Shown: in pieces, positions 42,813 to 52,814 of the stretch
How the letters are laid out: each line of letters opens with the position of its first letter
Numbering within the stretch: position 1 is the first letter of the stretch
Source: Serripes groenlandicus
Lineage: Eukaryota > Mollusca > Bivalvia > Cardiida > Cardiidae
Assembly (NCBI GenBank): GCA_031761405.1
Contig: JASEVX010000001.1
Span: 47,849,102-47,913,101, forward strand
Reading direction: 5' to 3'
DNA length: 64,000 bases
Position numbers and translations under genes: made by a program
The notes under the pieces: model-generated
Told to the model about the DNA's origin: nothing
Database searches by the model: none
Seen by the model: only the letters and a program-made list of their open reading frames with translations

Positions 42813-43012
42813 TTGACCCTTTCCCACATACAACAAATCTGTAGCAGACTACTTTGAAAACATACCCGAAGTTTTTTGGAAACTCCCTTCAAATGAAAGC
42901 ACAATAATTGAATAGAGTTAAAAGCATGGTGAGATGTCTTTTGTCGGCATGTTTTCAAAAAGATGTCTGCTGCAGAGGCATCAGAAAGCATCTATATGTG
43001 GGAAAGGGTTAA
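42813..43012 (-). mobile_element. TTAA-MITE, 80 bp after the ERR exon
   Basis: TTGACCCTTTCCCACATACA to TATGTGGGAAAGGGTTAA. First 51 nt match the reverse complement of 42400-42450 at 49 positions. Palindrome partly deleted. Confidence 0.9.
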
Positions 43013-43104
43013 AGATGAGATGGGAGTGTTCTGGTCTTTGCTCAACACTATTTGTACAGTCAAACTTGTGTTAGTGATCACCTCTTTGATGCAGCCAACA
43101 TGTA

Positions 43105-43369
43105 TTAACCCTTTCCCACATACAACAAATCTGTAGCAAATGACTTTGAAGACATTTAGTAAAACCTTTGGAAAATCTCTATAAATGAAGGTATGATAAC
43201 TGAAAATAAATGAAAACATTGTGGCAAATAGCGAAATTGCTGCAGATATGTGTCAAAATGCGTCTCTATAAATAAAGGTATAATTACTGAATATAAATGA
43301 AAACATTGTGGCAAATGGAGAAATTGCTTCTGATGCGTCAAAATGTGTCTATAGGTGGGAAAGGGTTAA
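43105..43369 (-). mobile_element. TTAA-MITE with internal tandem duplication
   Basis: TTAA on both sides. An 87-bp unit starting TCTCTATAAAT(G/A)AAGG is present twice (43176-43262, 43263-43349), each carrying ACATTGTGGCAAAT and GAAATTGCT. The right half of the palindrome is missing. Confidence 0.87.
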
Positions 43370-43423
43370 TTTAGCAGCGATATTGGAAGATTAACCAAAA
43401 CAACAATTTCATCTTTATTTGAC

Positions 43424-43653
43424 TTCTACCCTTTCCCTCATATAGACACTTTCTGACGCCTCTGCAGCAGAGGCTATTTGAAAACATAGTGACAAAATAA
43501 GAAATTGCACAAAACGTGCAATTTCTCCTTTTAACACAATGTTTTCCACTGTAAGTCATAGGTTATCCATTCAATTATAGAGATTTTCTACTTTTTTACA
43601 AAATATGTTAAAAGTCGTCTGCTGCAGAATTGTTGTATGAGGGAAAGGGTTAA
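43424..43653 (+). mobile_element. TTAA-MITE, young, intact
   Basis: Left target site mutated (TCTA), right TTAA. Palindrome TTGCACAAAACGTGCAA. Confidence 0.93.
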
Positions 43654-43749
43654 CCAGTCACCTATGTTCATCAGCCAAATTTTGACTTCCCCTTGGGTGA
43701 CTGCTTAAGACAAATTTTGACTGGATGATTGATCTCTAATACCCATTTT

Positions 43750-43822
43750 AACCCTATGCTGTTGGTTCTCAGTGAGACGATTCTTTTGAGTATCACAACA
43801 TTGGGTTGAAGGTAAGATAAAG
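43750..43822 (+). mobile_element. GTACTC palindromic family, core
   Basis: CCCTATGCTGTTGGTTCTC AGTGAGACGATTCTTTTGAGTATCACAACATTGGG; first half shortened, second half clear. Confidence 0.6.
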
Positions 43823-43937
43823 ATTTTGAAACTTGAAAAAAGTTACACTTATGTAGAGCTTATTATGGCCATGTTTGTCTTGCTAGATCTGGTCTTGTGT
43901 TCTCAATAATTATTTGAATTGGATGAACACATTCTTA

Positions 43938-44056
43938 TAAACACTTTCCCATTTTGACACATCTGCAGAAGACAACTTTAAAAATGATTGTAACAAAAGG
44001 ATACACAATGTTTTCAATTCTTATTTAATAGTAATACTTTCATTTTTAAAAAAGGT
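43938..44056 (+). mobile_element. TTAA-MITE, cut by tandem-core element
   Basis: ATAAACACTTTCCCATTTTGACACATCTGCAGAAGAC.., TACACAATGTTTTCAATTC; the next element starts where its right third should be. Confidence 0.55.
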
Positions 44057-44057
44057 G

Positions 44058-44430
44058 TTTTAGCTCCACTGGCTAAAAAAACAAGTTAAGTTTATGTCAT
44101 AGCAAATTTTCCAGCGTGGGTGCGGTAACTTTTGGCTTCAAACGACTTTAACTCTGTAACCAATGGGTCAATGAGATCGACTTCGTAGCATTCTTTCAAT
44201 GTCCTCTCGTAAATTTCTTCAAATGTTTAGGATCCATATTGATTGTTCAAAAATCATGCTGCCAGGCTGTTTTGCCTCATATGGCTATAGTGAAAACTTT
44301 AAAAATGTTCTCCTCCTAAAGAATGAAGTGCATTTTGTAAAAATGTCTGTTGGATGACCTATGAAAATCCTTGAAACCATGTTGATAGGCAGAAAAACAT
44401 AGCCTTTTTTATTGTGATGCTAGCTTTGAC
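44058..44430 (+). mobile_element. tandem-core type element, 5' part
   Basis: TTTTAGCTCCACTGGCTAAA opens as in the 8147 element; then CAGCGTGGGTGCGGTAAC and CAATGGGTCAATGAGATCG. No second unit and no CTTGTT end, so truncated. Confidence 0.5.
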
Positions 44431-44831
44431 AGATTGACACTAAGGGAATGCTACTTCATTGTTTGTGTGTTTGTCTATCAGTCACACTTTGAATTTGGCT
44501 CCTCATTGGTTATTTGCTGTTAACATTTGTGCTCCTTGGTACTCTCGTTTACAGTTGTTCTTTTCTCCCATGTTTTTTTTCTCTTCTTCATCAAAATTAA
44601 CATAATTCTAATCACGAAATGAGATAAAGGAGGGATAACTGTCATGAAATTGTGGCTACCAGTATATATCAGTTAGTTTGGATGGGGTCAGTTCATGAAT
44701 GTCTGACACTATGTAATTTATTAGACAGTATAATTTACTAAAATACATATATCTTTGTACAAGAAAAATAATTAACTTCATTAAAATGACAACCATGAAA
44801 ACGTTATTAACTAGTTACTGGATATAATATT
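44431..44831. other. intronic sequence, nothing recognised
   Basis: No element placed. Confidence 0.5.
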
Positions 44832-45044
44832 TTAACGCTTTCCCATGTATAAGAAATCTACATAATTAAAGCTACTTTGAAAACATCTTCGCAAAGATGT
44901 TGAAACATTGAAGCACAATTATTGAATAGAGTTGAAATTATTGTGTCAAAATAAAATGAGCTATTTCTCCTATTGCCACAATGTTTTCCAAAGTTTGTCT
45001 GCTGAAGATGCATCAAAATGTGTCCATATATAGGAAAAGGATAA
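44832..45044 (-). mobile_element. TTAA-MITE, old, complete
   Basis: TTAACGCTTTCCCATGTATAAG to CATATATAGGAAAAGGATAA. Confidence 0.7.
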
Positions 45045-45128
45045 TTTTCTCCAGCTTGAATACATCAACTAAAAGAATGGAAATAAATACAAAAACATGA
45101 ATGGTGCTATAGGAAACCTGGCCATGCA

Positions 45129-45329
45129 TAACCTTTCCCACTTGTAGATGCTTTTTCATTTGAAAACATGGTGACAAAATAAGAAATTGCTGACAAACAA
45201 TTTTTTCATTTGCCATAATGTTTGCAATTCTTCTCAATAATTTATTATACTTTCATTAATATACATTTTCCATGTTTTTGCAAAAACAAATCATCAGCTG
45301 CAGATTTTCTGAAAATGAGAAAGGATTAA
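45129..45329 (+). mobile_element. TTAA-MITE, old
   Basis: ATAACCTTTCCCACTTGTAG to GAAAATGAGAAAGGATTAA; left arm deleted. Confidence 0.65.
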
Positions 45330-45632
45330 TTAAGTATAAATCCAGATCAACCTTCTCATTCATGCAGTCTAATCAGGATCTGCAATGATCACCTTTTAGT
45401 CTCAGGAGGTTTCAAGTAACTTTAGAAAAAACATTGCCCCATTGTATTAGCAGGAATGTGCATGCAGGCAGATCTTTATCTGCACTGTCTTGTCATTAAT
45501 ACTTAAACTTCGAATGCTGGTTTTCCTGGTGCAAACTAGGTTCAGGGAAGTCCTAGATGAACTTGCACCTCCACACAGACAGATCATGATCTTCCCTGCT
45601 AGTCATTCATGTGTCAAGGAAGCCTGTCAACT
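45330..45632. other. intronic sequence, weak repeat
   Basis: CAGGCAGATC / CAGACAGATC motifs resemble 11676-11741, but the relation is loose. Confidence 0.35.
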
Positions 45633-46043
45633 TTAACCCTTTCACACATACAACAGATCTGCAGCAGATGACTTTTGAAACATATTGACAAAGACCTGAA
45701 AAATCTCCATTAACCCTTTCACTCATATAGACGCTTTCTGACGCCTCTGCAGCAGAAGGCTTTTTGAAAACATAGTGACAAAAGAAGAAATTGCTCAAAA
45801 CGAGCAATTTCTCCTTTTGCCACAATGTTTTCCACTTTTAGTCAAAGGTTATCCATTCAATTATAGAGATTTTCTATGTTTTGACAAAATATGTTCAAAT
45901 TCGTCTGCTGCAGAATTGTCGTATGAGGGAAAGGGTTAATGATTGCTTAATTGTCATGAGCAATTTCACCTTTGGCCACAATGATTTCAAAAGTCGTCTG
46001 CTTCTATTGCATCAAAATGTATCTGTATGTGGGAAAGGGTTAA
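45633..46043 (-). mobile_element. TTAA-MITE, old, hosting a young one
   Basis: Left piece 45633-45713 (TTAACCCTTTCACACATACAACAG, ending GAAAAATCTCCATTAA) and right piece 45936-46043 (TTAATGATTGCTTAATTG.., ending GTATGTGGGAAAGGGTTAA) join into one copy around a TTAA. Confidence 0.88.
45710..45939 (+). mobile_element. TTAA-MITE, young, nested
   Basis: Complete, TTAA on both sides, palindrome TTGCTCAAAACGAGCAA. Inserted in the opposite orientation into the old copy. Confidence 0.96.
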
Positions 46044-46079
46044 AAGTATGCAATATGTTTGTCATTAGGTCTGGTTTCA

Positions 46080-46298
46080 GGAGTCCGCTGTGGTTGAGTG
46101 GTTGGCGTCAGGGATTTCGAAATCGGGTGTCCCGGGTTCGATCCCCAGTCACTGCACCTTGGTCATGGTGGAATGCCCTTGGGCAAGGCACATTTTCTAG
46201 CCTAGTACTGGTTTGTTTACCCAGGGATCATAAATAAGTGAACTGTCGCCGTGATATAACTGAAATAATGTTGAAAGCGGCGTAAAACCCAAATAAAT
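46080..46298 (+). mobile_element. tRNA-derived SINE (Ser/Leu-like head), complete
   Basis: GTGGTTGAGTGGTTGGCGTC (A box), CCGGGTTCGATCCCC (B box), GGGCAAGGCACATTTTC, TTTACCCAGGGATCATAAA, tail GCCGTGATATAACTGAAATA..GAAAGCGGCGTAAAACCC and (AAAT)n. No MITE interrupts it. The + open frame here is accidental. Confidence 0.87.
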
Positions 46299-46349
46299 AA
46301 ATAGGTCTGTTTTCATGTGATCTTGATCATATTGTCAGTTTGATGCTAA

Positions 46350-46548
46350 TGCTTTTTCATTGAAAAGTTGTTATGATTTTGAAAACATCTAGGTAAACGA
46401 TGTATAATTATTGAATAGAGTTGAGATCATTGTGGCAAAAGGAGAAATTCATCAAAACATGAGCAATATAAGTTGTTGTTTTTTCGCTAAGTTTTCATAA
46501 ATTGTCTGATGAAAAATGCCTTAAAAGGGGTATGAATGATTAGTGTTA
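46350..46548 (-). mobile_element. TTAA-MITE, old
   Basis: AATTATTGAATAGAGTTGAG, ATTGTGGCAAAAGGAGAAATTC, right end heavily changed. Confidence 0.45.
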
Positions 46549-46584
46549 AAAGCTGTCTTATTCAATTAACCAATATTTTGTGGT

Positions 46585-46645
46585 TACTTTTTGGGAGTCG
46601 ATTCAATTTGAGTACCCACAAAAAAGTGATTTTAGGTCAAATAAG
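46585..46645 (+). mobile_element. GTACTC palindromic family, half
   Basis: GAGTCGATTCAATTTGAGTACCCACAAAAAAG..GGTCAAATAAGCA. A MITE begins where it ends. Confidence 0.45.
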
Positions 46646-46648
46646 CAT

Positions 46649-46840
46649 TTAACCCTTTCCCTCATACGACAATTCTGCAGCAGACGACTTTGAACGTATT
46701 TTGTCAAAACACAAGTGGAAAACATTGTGGCAAAAGGAGAAATTGCACGTTTTGTGCAATTTCTTCTTTTGTCACTATGTTTTCAAAAAGCCGTCTGCTG
46801 CAGAGGCGTCAGAAAGCGTCTATATGAGGGAAAGGGTTAA
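46649..46840 (-). mobile_element. TTAA-MITE, young, 38-bp internal deletion
   Basis: TTAA on both sides. GTCAAAACA is joined to CAAGTGGAAAACATTG, losing the AGAAAATCTCC..CCTATGACAAA block. Palindrome TTGCACGTTTTGTGCAA intact. Confidence 0.94.
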
Positions 46841-46993
46841 CACATCATTTATAATAAGTCTCCCAACTATGTAATGAAACTTCAGTTGAAGAGAAAGCTT
46901 TTGACTGCTTTCAAATACATCAAATGAATTTGGTATTGGAATTAGAAGTACTTTATTATGACAGAGAGCTTTTCACGTTTTGACAAAATATCT

Positions 46994-47173
46994 TTTATAC
47001 CCTTTTCCACAAACAACAAATCTGCAGCAGACGACTTTCAAACCATCTAGACAAAACTATAGAAAATATCTATAAATGAAAGTAACTATCAGCAGTGAAT
47101 TGAGTTGAAAAAAGAAAATGTGGCAAAAGTCAACTGCTGTTGTTGTCTGCTTCTACATGTGGGAAAGGGTTAA
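46994..47173 (-). mobile_element. TTAA-MITE, palindrome lost
   Basis: TTTATACCCTTTTCCACAAAC to CTACATGTGGGAAAGGGTTAA. Confidence 0.7.
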
Positions 47174-47327
47174 TATGGAAATAGATTATTTAGTAAAAAT
47201 CCTTATTGTTTGAACTGTTTCTTCAAGAGTCAATACACACTCCCTTTAATACCTGGTAAAAGTATAGCCATTTGATTAAATTGGGAAGGAATGTATTTTG
47301 CAGTGAGATTAGAATATTGGACACATT

Positions 47328-47495
47328 TTAACTCTTTTCCACATTTCACAAATCTGCAGCAGACACTTTGAAAATGTCCAGTACAAAATATTGACCAGAA
47401 TATAGACAATCTCTATAAATGAAAGTATATTGATCAAATACAGAGCTGAAAACTGTCTGTTGATGTATCTAAATGTGTCAGCGGGAAAGAGTTAA
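47328..47495 (-). mobile_element. TTAA-MITE, palindrome lost
   Basis: TTAACTCTTTTCCACATTTCAC to GTCAGCGGGAAAGAGTTAA, TTAA on both sides. Confidence 0.7.
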
Positions 47496-48104
47496 AATGA
47501 TTAAATTCTCATTAGTATTCAATAGCTTGTCTTTAACTCTCTGCCCAGTGGAGGTCCTCTAGTCCACATATAGATTAAATTCAAATTACTTAACATCTTG
47601 CCAGTTTTCTTAATAAAATTACATTTATAATCTGCAAGAGAGAACTTCTCAAAGATTGTGAGAAATTAGAAGTTGCAAATGTTGGTTTATTTTTGATATA
47701 AATTAAGCTTTCTTAATTAAGCACCTTTGATTAAAGGTACTTATCCAAAAATATCATTACTTAAGTACTTATCTTTTGCTTTTTAAGAACAAATGGATAG
47801 GCTTCTATTGTCCCATTGCTGCATCAAATTTGCAATCTTGGTTCAGTTTTGTATTATGTTATGGCCCGGAAACCCCCAAACTTGGGACACTTAATGAAAA
47901 GTTGCATCACTAATGCACAAGACAAAACCAATAACATTCCTAAAGAATCAAGGTCCTTGTAGAAATCTTGATCCAGTTTACCATCAAGGTCCGTCCAGCA
48001 TTATGGAAAATCTCATCTGCTGTGTCTGCATGATTTTTGGATGGGGCTGATAGTTGCTAAGATACGTCATTGATGATTTCAAATGAAAGGAAAAGATTAC
48101 AGTG
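47496..48104. other. intronic sequence, nothing recognised
   Basis: No element placed. Confidence 0.5.
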
Positions 48105-48552
48105 TATCACACAGTGCAGTTCACTGCCCTTTCGTTCAAACCATTGGACGACAAAAGTGGAAGGGTTGGAAGTTGTATTTACTTACATTTGCATTTCAAT
48201 GTCGACATTTAAAATTTATCACACAGTGCAGTTCACTGCCCTTTAGTTCAAACCATTGGACGACAAAAGTGGAAGGGTTGGAAGTTGTATTTACTTACAT
48301 TTGCATTTCAATGTCGACATTTAAAATTTATCACACAGTGCAGTTCACTGCCCTTTAGTTCAAACCATTGGACGACAAAAGTGGAAGGGTTGGAAGTTGT
48401 ATTTACTTACATTTGCATTTCAATGTCGACATTTAAAATTTATCACACAGTGCAGTTCACTGCCCTTTAGTTCAAACCATTGGACGACAAAAGTGGAAGG
48501 GTTGGAAGTTGTATTTACTTACATTTGCATTTCAATGTCGGCATTTAAAATT
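48105..48552 (+). repeat. 112-bp tandem array, four units
   Basis: Units start TATCACACAGTGCAGTTC at 48105, 48217, 48329 and 48441 and end ATGTCGACATTTAAAATT. They differ at only a few bases (first unit TTTCGTTC for TTTAGTTC; last GTCGGC for GTCGAC). The open frames in the array come from the repeat; the period is not a multiple of three. Confidence 0.98.
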
Positions 48553-48744
48553 TTGTTTGGGTTGCTTATAATCCGTTTTATTTATTGTGGATGGCGTAAT
48601 CTGTCAGGCGTGCAGAACGCTTACAAATAATGGTTTGAAAAACCTACCGTTTGAGTTATCATTCAATGTAAACAAACAGCTTTTCATTGCTGTGTTTAGT
48701 ATTTGAGTTCAGTCTGGATATTTTTTATTCCACTTGAAATTTGT

Positions 48745-48973
48745 TTAACCTTTTCACTCATATAGATGCTTTCTGAAGCCTATGCAGCAGACGGCTTTTT
48801 AAAACATAGTGACAAAAGAAGAAATTGCTCAAAGCGAGCAATTTCTCATTTTGTCACCATGTTTTCAACTCTATTCAATTAATGTTCTTTTGTTTAAAGG
48901 GATTTTCTGTGCTTTTGCCTAGATGTTTTCAAAGTCGTCTGCTGCAGAGTTGCTGTATGTGGGAAAGGGTTAA
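48745..48973 (+). mobile_element. TTAA-MITE, mixed type, complete
   Basis: TTAACCTTTTCACTCATATAG (young-type left end) and CTGTATGTGGGAAAGGGTTAA (old-type right end). Palindrome TTGCTCAAAGCGAGCAA. Confidence 0.9.
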
Positions 48974-49061
48974 ATGTTCCTTCTTTGATCGGAACTTGGT
49001 CTGATTTTAGACCATATTTGTTTATGTGTTTCAGTTATATCAAGGCAGTCTGAAAATTGAG

Positions 49062-49260
49062 TTAACCCTTTCCCACATGTAGGCGCTTTCTGACTCCTCT
49101 GCTGCAGACCCCTCTGATGAGCAATTTCTTCATTTGCCAAAATATATATTTACAACTCTATTCAATAGTTTTACTTTAATTTATGGATTGTTTCCTTATT
49201 TTAAATTTCCCAAGATTTTTCGTCTGCTGCATATTTGTTATATATGTGGGAAAGAGTTAA
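49062..49260 (+). mobile_element. TTAA-MITE, GACCCCTCTGATGAG variant
   Basis: TTAA on both sides. After CTGCTGCAGACCC it jumps to CTCTGATGAGCAATTTC, losing the left arm of the hairpin. Shares this exact variant with 49376. Confidence 0.78.
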
Positions 49261-49375
49261 ACTACAATTAATCAATGTTTGTGTTGTATAATATTCCTCA
49301 ACTCCTTGGAACAAATTTAAGATTCTCTTCACATTGGATGGAGAAAGATATCTATTATATTTGTTATAATATATA

Positions 49376-49528
49376 CTATGTAGGCCCTTTCTGACCCTGA
49401 GACAACTGCAGACCCCCCCCTCTGATGAGCAATTTATCCATTTGCCACAATGTTTACAACTCTATTCAATAGTTTTACTTTCATTTATCATGGATTGTTT
49501 CCTTATTTTGAATTTCCCTAGATTTAGT
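49376..49528 (+). mobile_element. TTAA-MITE, same variant, ends lost
   Basis: TATGTAGGCCCTTTCTGACCC, GACCCCCCCCTCTGATGAGC, TTATCATGGATTGTTTCC: the same rare variant as 49062. Confidence 0.6.
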
Positions 49529-49563
49529 ATCATATTGGCCAAGACCACCATGCATTTATTTTT

Positions 49564-51032
49564 AGCTCACCAGAGCACAAAGTGCTTAAGGTGAGTTATT
49601 GTGATCGCCTTTTGTCCGGCATCCGTCGTTCGTTGTCAACATTTGCTTGTTAACACTCTAGGGGCAACATTTTGCATCCAATCATCATGAAAGTTTATCA
49701 GGACATACATCTCTATCAAATCTAGGCCAAGTTCAAAACAGGGTCATGTGGGGTCACAAACTAGGTCACTAGATCAAATTAAATGAAAATCTTGTTAACA
49801 CTCTGGAAGTCACGTTTTTAGCTTGAGCATGTTGAACCTTTGTCAGAATGTTTGTCCTAGTGATATCTAGGCCTAGTTTGAATATAGGTCATATTAAATT
49901 AGAAACAAGGTCACCAGGCCAAATTGAAGGAAAATCCTGTTAACACTGTAGAAGCCGCATTTTTTGCTTCAGCAGCTTAAAATTTGGTCAGAATGTTTAT
50001 CTTAAGGATATCTAGGCCAAGTTCAAATATGGAGGCTGCATTTTTCGCTTCAGGAGCTTGAAATATTTTCAGAATATTTGTCTGAATGATATCTAGGCCA
50101 AGGTCGAAACTGGGTCAGAAACTAGGTCACTAGGCCAAAGTGAAGGGAAATCTTGTTAACACTCTCGTTTGTGCATTTTTGAATTGAGCATGTTGAAACT
50201 TATCAGAATGGTTGTCTTGATGAAATGTATGTCAAGTTTTAACATGGGTCATGTTGGGTCAAAAAGTAGGTCACTAGGTCAAATTGAAGGACAATCTTGT
50301 TAACACTCTAGAGGCCGAAATTTTTGCTTCAGCAGTTTGAAACTGGGCCATATTGGGTCAGAAACTAGGTCACTTCGCCAAATTGAAGGGAAATATTGTT
50401 AACACTCTGGATGCTGCATTTTTAATTTGAGCATGTTGAAACTTGATCAGAATGTTTGTCTTGATGATATGTAGGCCAAGTTCGTATATTGGTCGTGTCT
50501 GTTAAAAAGTAGGCCACTTGACCAAACTGAAGAACAATCTTGTTAACACTTTGGAAGCCGCATTTTTGGCTTCAGCATGTTGAAACTTAGTTTGAAAATG
50601 GGTCAGGTCAGGTCAAAAACTAGGTCACTAGGCCAAATTGTAGAACAATCTTGTTAACCGGCCCTTTCCCACCTGCAGACGCATTTTGATGCAATAGCAG
50701 CAGACGACTTTTTAAAACATTGTGGCCAAAGGTGAAATTGCTCATGATAAGCAATTTCTCCTTTGGCCAGAATGTTTTCAACTTGATTTAACAATTAAGC
50801 TATCTTTTATGGAGATTTTCAGGTTTTTGTCACATGTTTTCAAAGTCGTCTGCTGCAGATTTGTTATATGTGGGAAAGGGTTAACACTTTAGTGATCACA
50901 TTTTTGACTTGAGCAGCTTGAAATTTTGTCAGAAATTTTGTCTTGATGATATTGCCATTGGCGCTGAAAAAGTTAAGTCTTAAATAGCCCATTCCCAGGT
51001 GAGCGATCCAAGGCCTCATGGCCCTCAGACTT
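49564..51032 (+). mobile_element. large tandem-core element (AGCTCACC type)
   Basis: Opens AGCTCACCAGAGCACAAAGTGCTTAAGGTGAG, a hairpin, then TTTTGTCCGGCATCCG. The core has about eight units with CTTGTTAACACTCT (or variant) at about 49648, 49792, 49937, 50151, 50297, 50394, 50540 and 50650; intact spacing is about 145 bp. Each carries AACTAGGTCACTAGGCCAAA and AGCTTGA. The 3' end is CAGGTGAGCGATCC, GGCCTCATGGCC, CTCAGACTTGTTAT. Interrupted at 50654 by a MITE. Not coding: units drift and frames break. Confidence 0.8.
50654..50884 (+). mobile_element. TTAA-MITE inserted in tandem-core element
   Basis: Left CTTGTTAACCGGCCCTTTCCCACC, right GTGGGAAAGGG TTAACACTTTAG. Removing it restores CTTGTTAACACTTT, a normal core word. 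The left end has four extra bases (CCGG) before CCCTTTCCC. Confidence 0.92.
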
Positions 51033-51247
51033 GTTATATCTTGTTTGATCCTCCAATTAATATAAACAGATAACTTTGAAAACATCTTGGCAAAAATGTT
51101 GAAAAACTCATTAAATGAAAGTTCAGAGCATAAAGTAATTTGAAAACTTTGTGGCAGAGGAGAAACTGATTATTATGAGCAATTTGTCCTTTTATCATTA
51201 GGTTTTCAATAGGCTTCAGAAAGCATCTGTGAGTGGTAAAGGGATAA
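51033..51247 (-). mobile_element. TTAA-MITE, old
   Basis: Left end eroded (GATCCTCCAATTAATATAAAC). GATAACTTTGAAAACATCTTGGC, GGCTTCAGAAAGCATCTGTGAGTGG, GATAA end. Confidence 0.55.
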
Positions 51248-51840
51248 TATCCTTTCATACTGTATTGTCTGTCTATACACAACATGTGTTGTAGTTTCTG
51301 GTCTTATTGTCACTTCCTTTACAGTTACATGGCATTCATTGCGTGGAGAAAACCAAACTCACATGTGGTAACAATTGATTTGATTGTAGCTTCTACGTCA
51401 TACAGCAAAAATCCATATTAGCTCTGACCTTTCAAATTCCCTATTTTCTCTGCCACTTTTTTGTAATGCTAAAACATATCAATATGTAAGGGAAGGTGAA
51501 AACTTTCCTAATACTGCTTCTGAACATAACGTTGCTATCTTGCAATTTGTGTGATATACATTAAGTAATTTACTTTTATCTATTATTGTGTTATTGTGTT
51601 ATGTTTTGTGACTATTTCATGTTATATTTTCCTCGAAGTAATATCTTAACAAATAACTAGATATATGAACTGTGACAGCCACATTTGTTTAAATGTTATA
51701 CCGAAATTAGTGACGAAATTAAACCCCATTTCATCTAACAGGACATTAGGAATTTGTGCAATAGGTGCTGTTAAAAGATTCTCTATGTTATAATATTTAT
51801 GAAATCTTGTATATTTAGTCCCCAAAATAAATACAGCATA
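51248..51840. other. intronic sequence, nothing recognised
   Basis: No element placed. Confidence 0.5.
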
Positions 51841-52074
51841 TTAACCCTTTCCCTCATTCATATAGACGCTTTCTGACGCCTCTGCAGCAGAAGGCTTTTT
51901 GAAAACATAGTGACAAAAGAAGAAATTGCACAAAACGTGCAATTTCTCCTTTTGCCACAATGTTTTCCACTTTTTGTCATAGGTTATCCATTCAATTATA
52001 GAGATGTTCTATGTTTTGACAAAATATGTTCAAAGTCATCTGCTGCAGAATTGTCGTATGAGGGAAAGGGTTAA
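51841..52074 (+). mobile_element. TTAA-MITE, young, intact
   Basis: TTAA on both sides; CAT duplicated in the left end (CCCTCATTCATATAG). Palindrome TTGCACAAAACGTGCAA. Confidence 0.95.
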
Positions 52075-52084
52075 GTGGATTTTT

Positions 52085-52335
52085 AAGCTACAGTAGCTGA
52101 CTGCCTCGAGCGTGGGAGGCTGCGGGTTTGATTCCTAGCTGGGGAATATCAAAGACTTTAAAAATGGTAGTAATGGCTGTCCTCCTTGGCACTCAGGGTT
52201 GCAGGGTTAGCTTTACGACTGACTGGCTTGTCAGGATAAATGGACCAGTAGTACTAGTAACTTACCCAGGAAAATGCTGTGATATAACAGAAAAATTGTT
52301 GAATGCGGCGTAAAACACCAAACGATCAATCAATT
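52085..52335 (+). mobile_element. tRNA-derived SINE, complete
   Basis: A-box region TGACTGCCTCGAGCGTGGG (eroded), B box GCGGGTTTGATTCC, GACTTTAAAAATGGTAGTAATGGC, AAATGGACCAGTAGTACTAG, tail GCTGTGATATAACAGAAAAA TTGTTGAATGCGGCGTAAAAC and (CAAT)n. Confidence 0.8.
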
Positions 52336-52520
52336 TAACTACAGCAATTGCCAATGTCAGACATCAACACTTGATACAGTTTATTGTCAGTATGACACAG
52401 AAAAAGATTGTTCAGGTCAGACAGTGATTGCTGTTTGATAGGATTCATCATTAGCTTGATGCATCAAAAATTCCACTGCATTACAGGTCTCACTTTAAAT
52501 TTTCAATTAAAGCAGACAAT

Positions 52521-52705
52521 TTTACCATTTCACATATACAGATGCTTTCTGATGCCTCAGTGGCAGATGATATTTGAAACCATGCATTGTGGCAAAAGGA
52601 GAAATTTATTTTCACTCTATTACATAATTAAACTTTTCCCATATATTCGTCCAGATGATTTCAAAGACTACTGCTGCAATTTTGTTGTGTGTGGGAAAGG
52701 GTTAA
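52521..52705 (+). mobile_element. TTAA-MITE, old, palindrome lost
   Basis: TTTACCATTTCACATATACAG to GTGTGTGGGAAAGGGTTAA. Confidence 0.65.
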
Positions 52706-52814
52706 AAATTACGTTATCATGTACTCAGTTTATGTCTGAACATGAAATCCATAGAAGTGTCATTCAAACATGTACTCCTTCAATTAATGACATTGATCTT
52801 TTAAATCTTATTTT

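Noticed and set aside
45881..46237. 118-codon open frame
   Set aside because: It spans two MITE right ends and the tRNA-like head and body of a SINE.
48083..48630. Overlapping repetitive open frames
   Set aside because: They follow from the 112-bp array, whose period is not a multiple of three, so the same peptide recurs in shifting frames.
49564..51032. Protein-coding tandem repeats
   Set aside because: Units of about 145 bp with frame-breaking indels and no long frame; structure fits a tandem-core transposable element.
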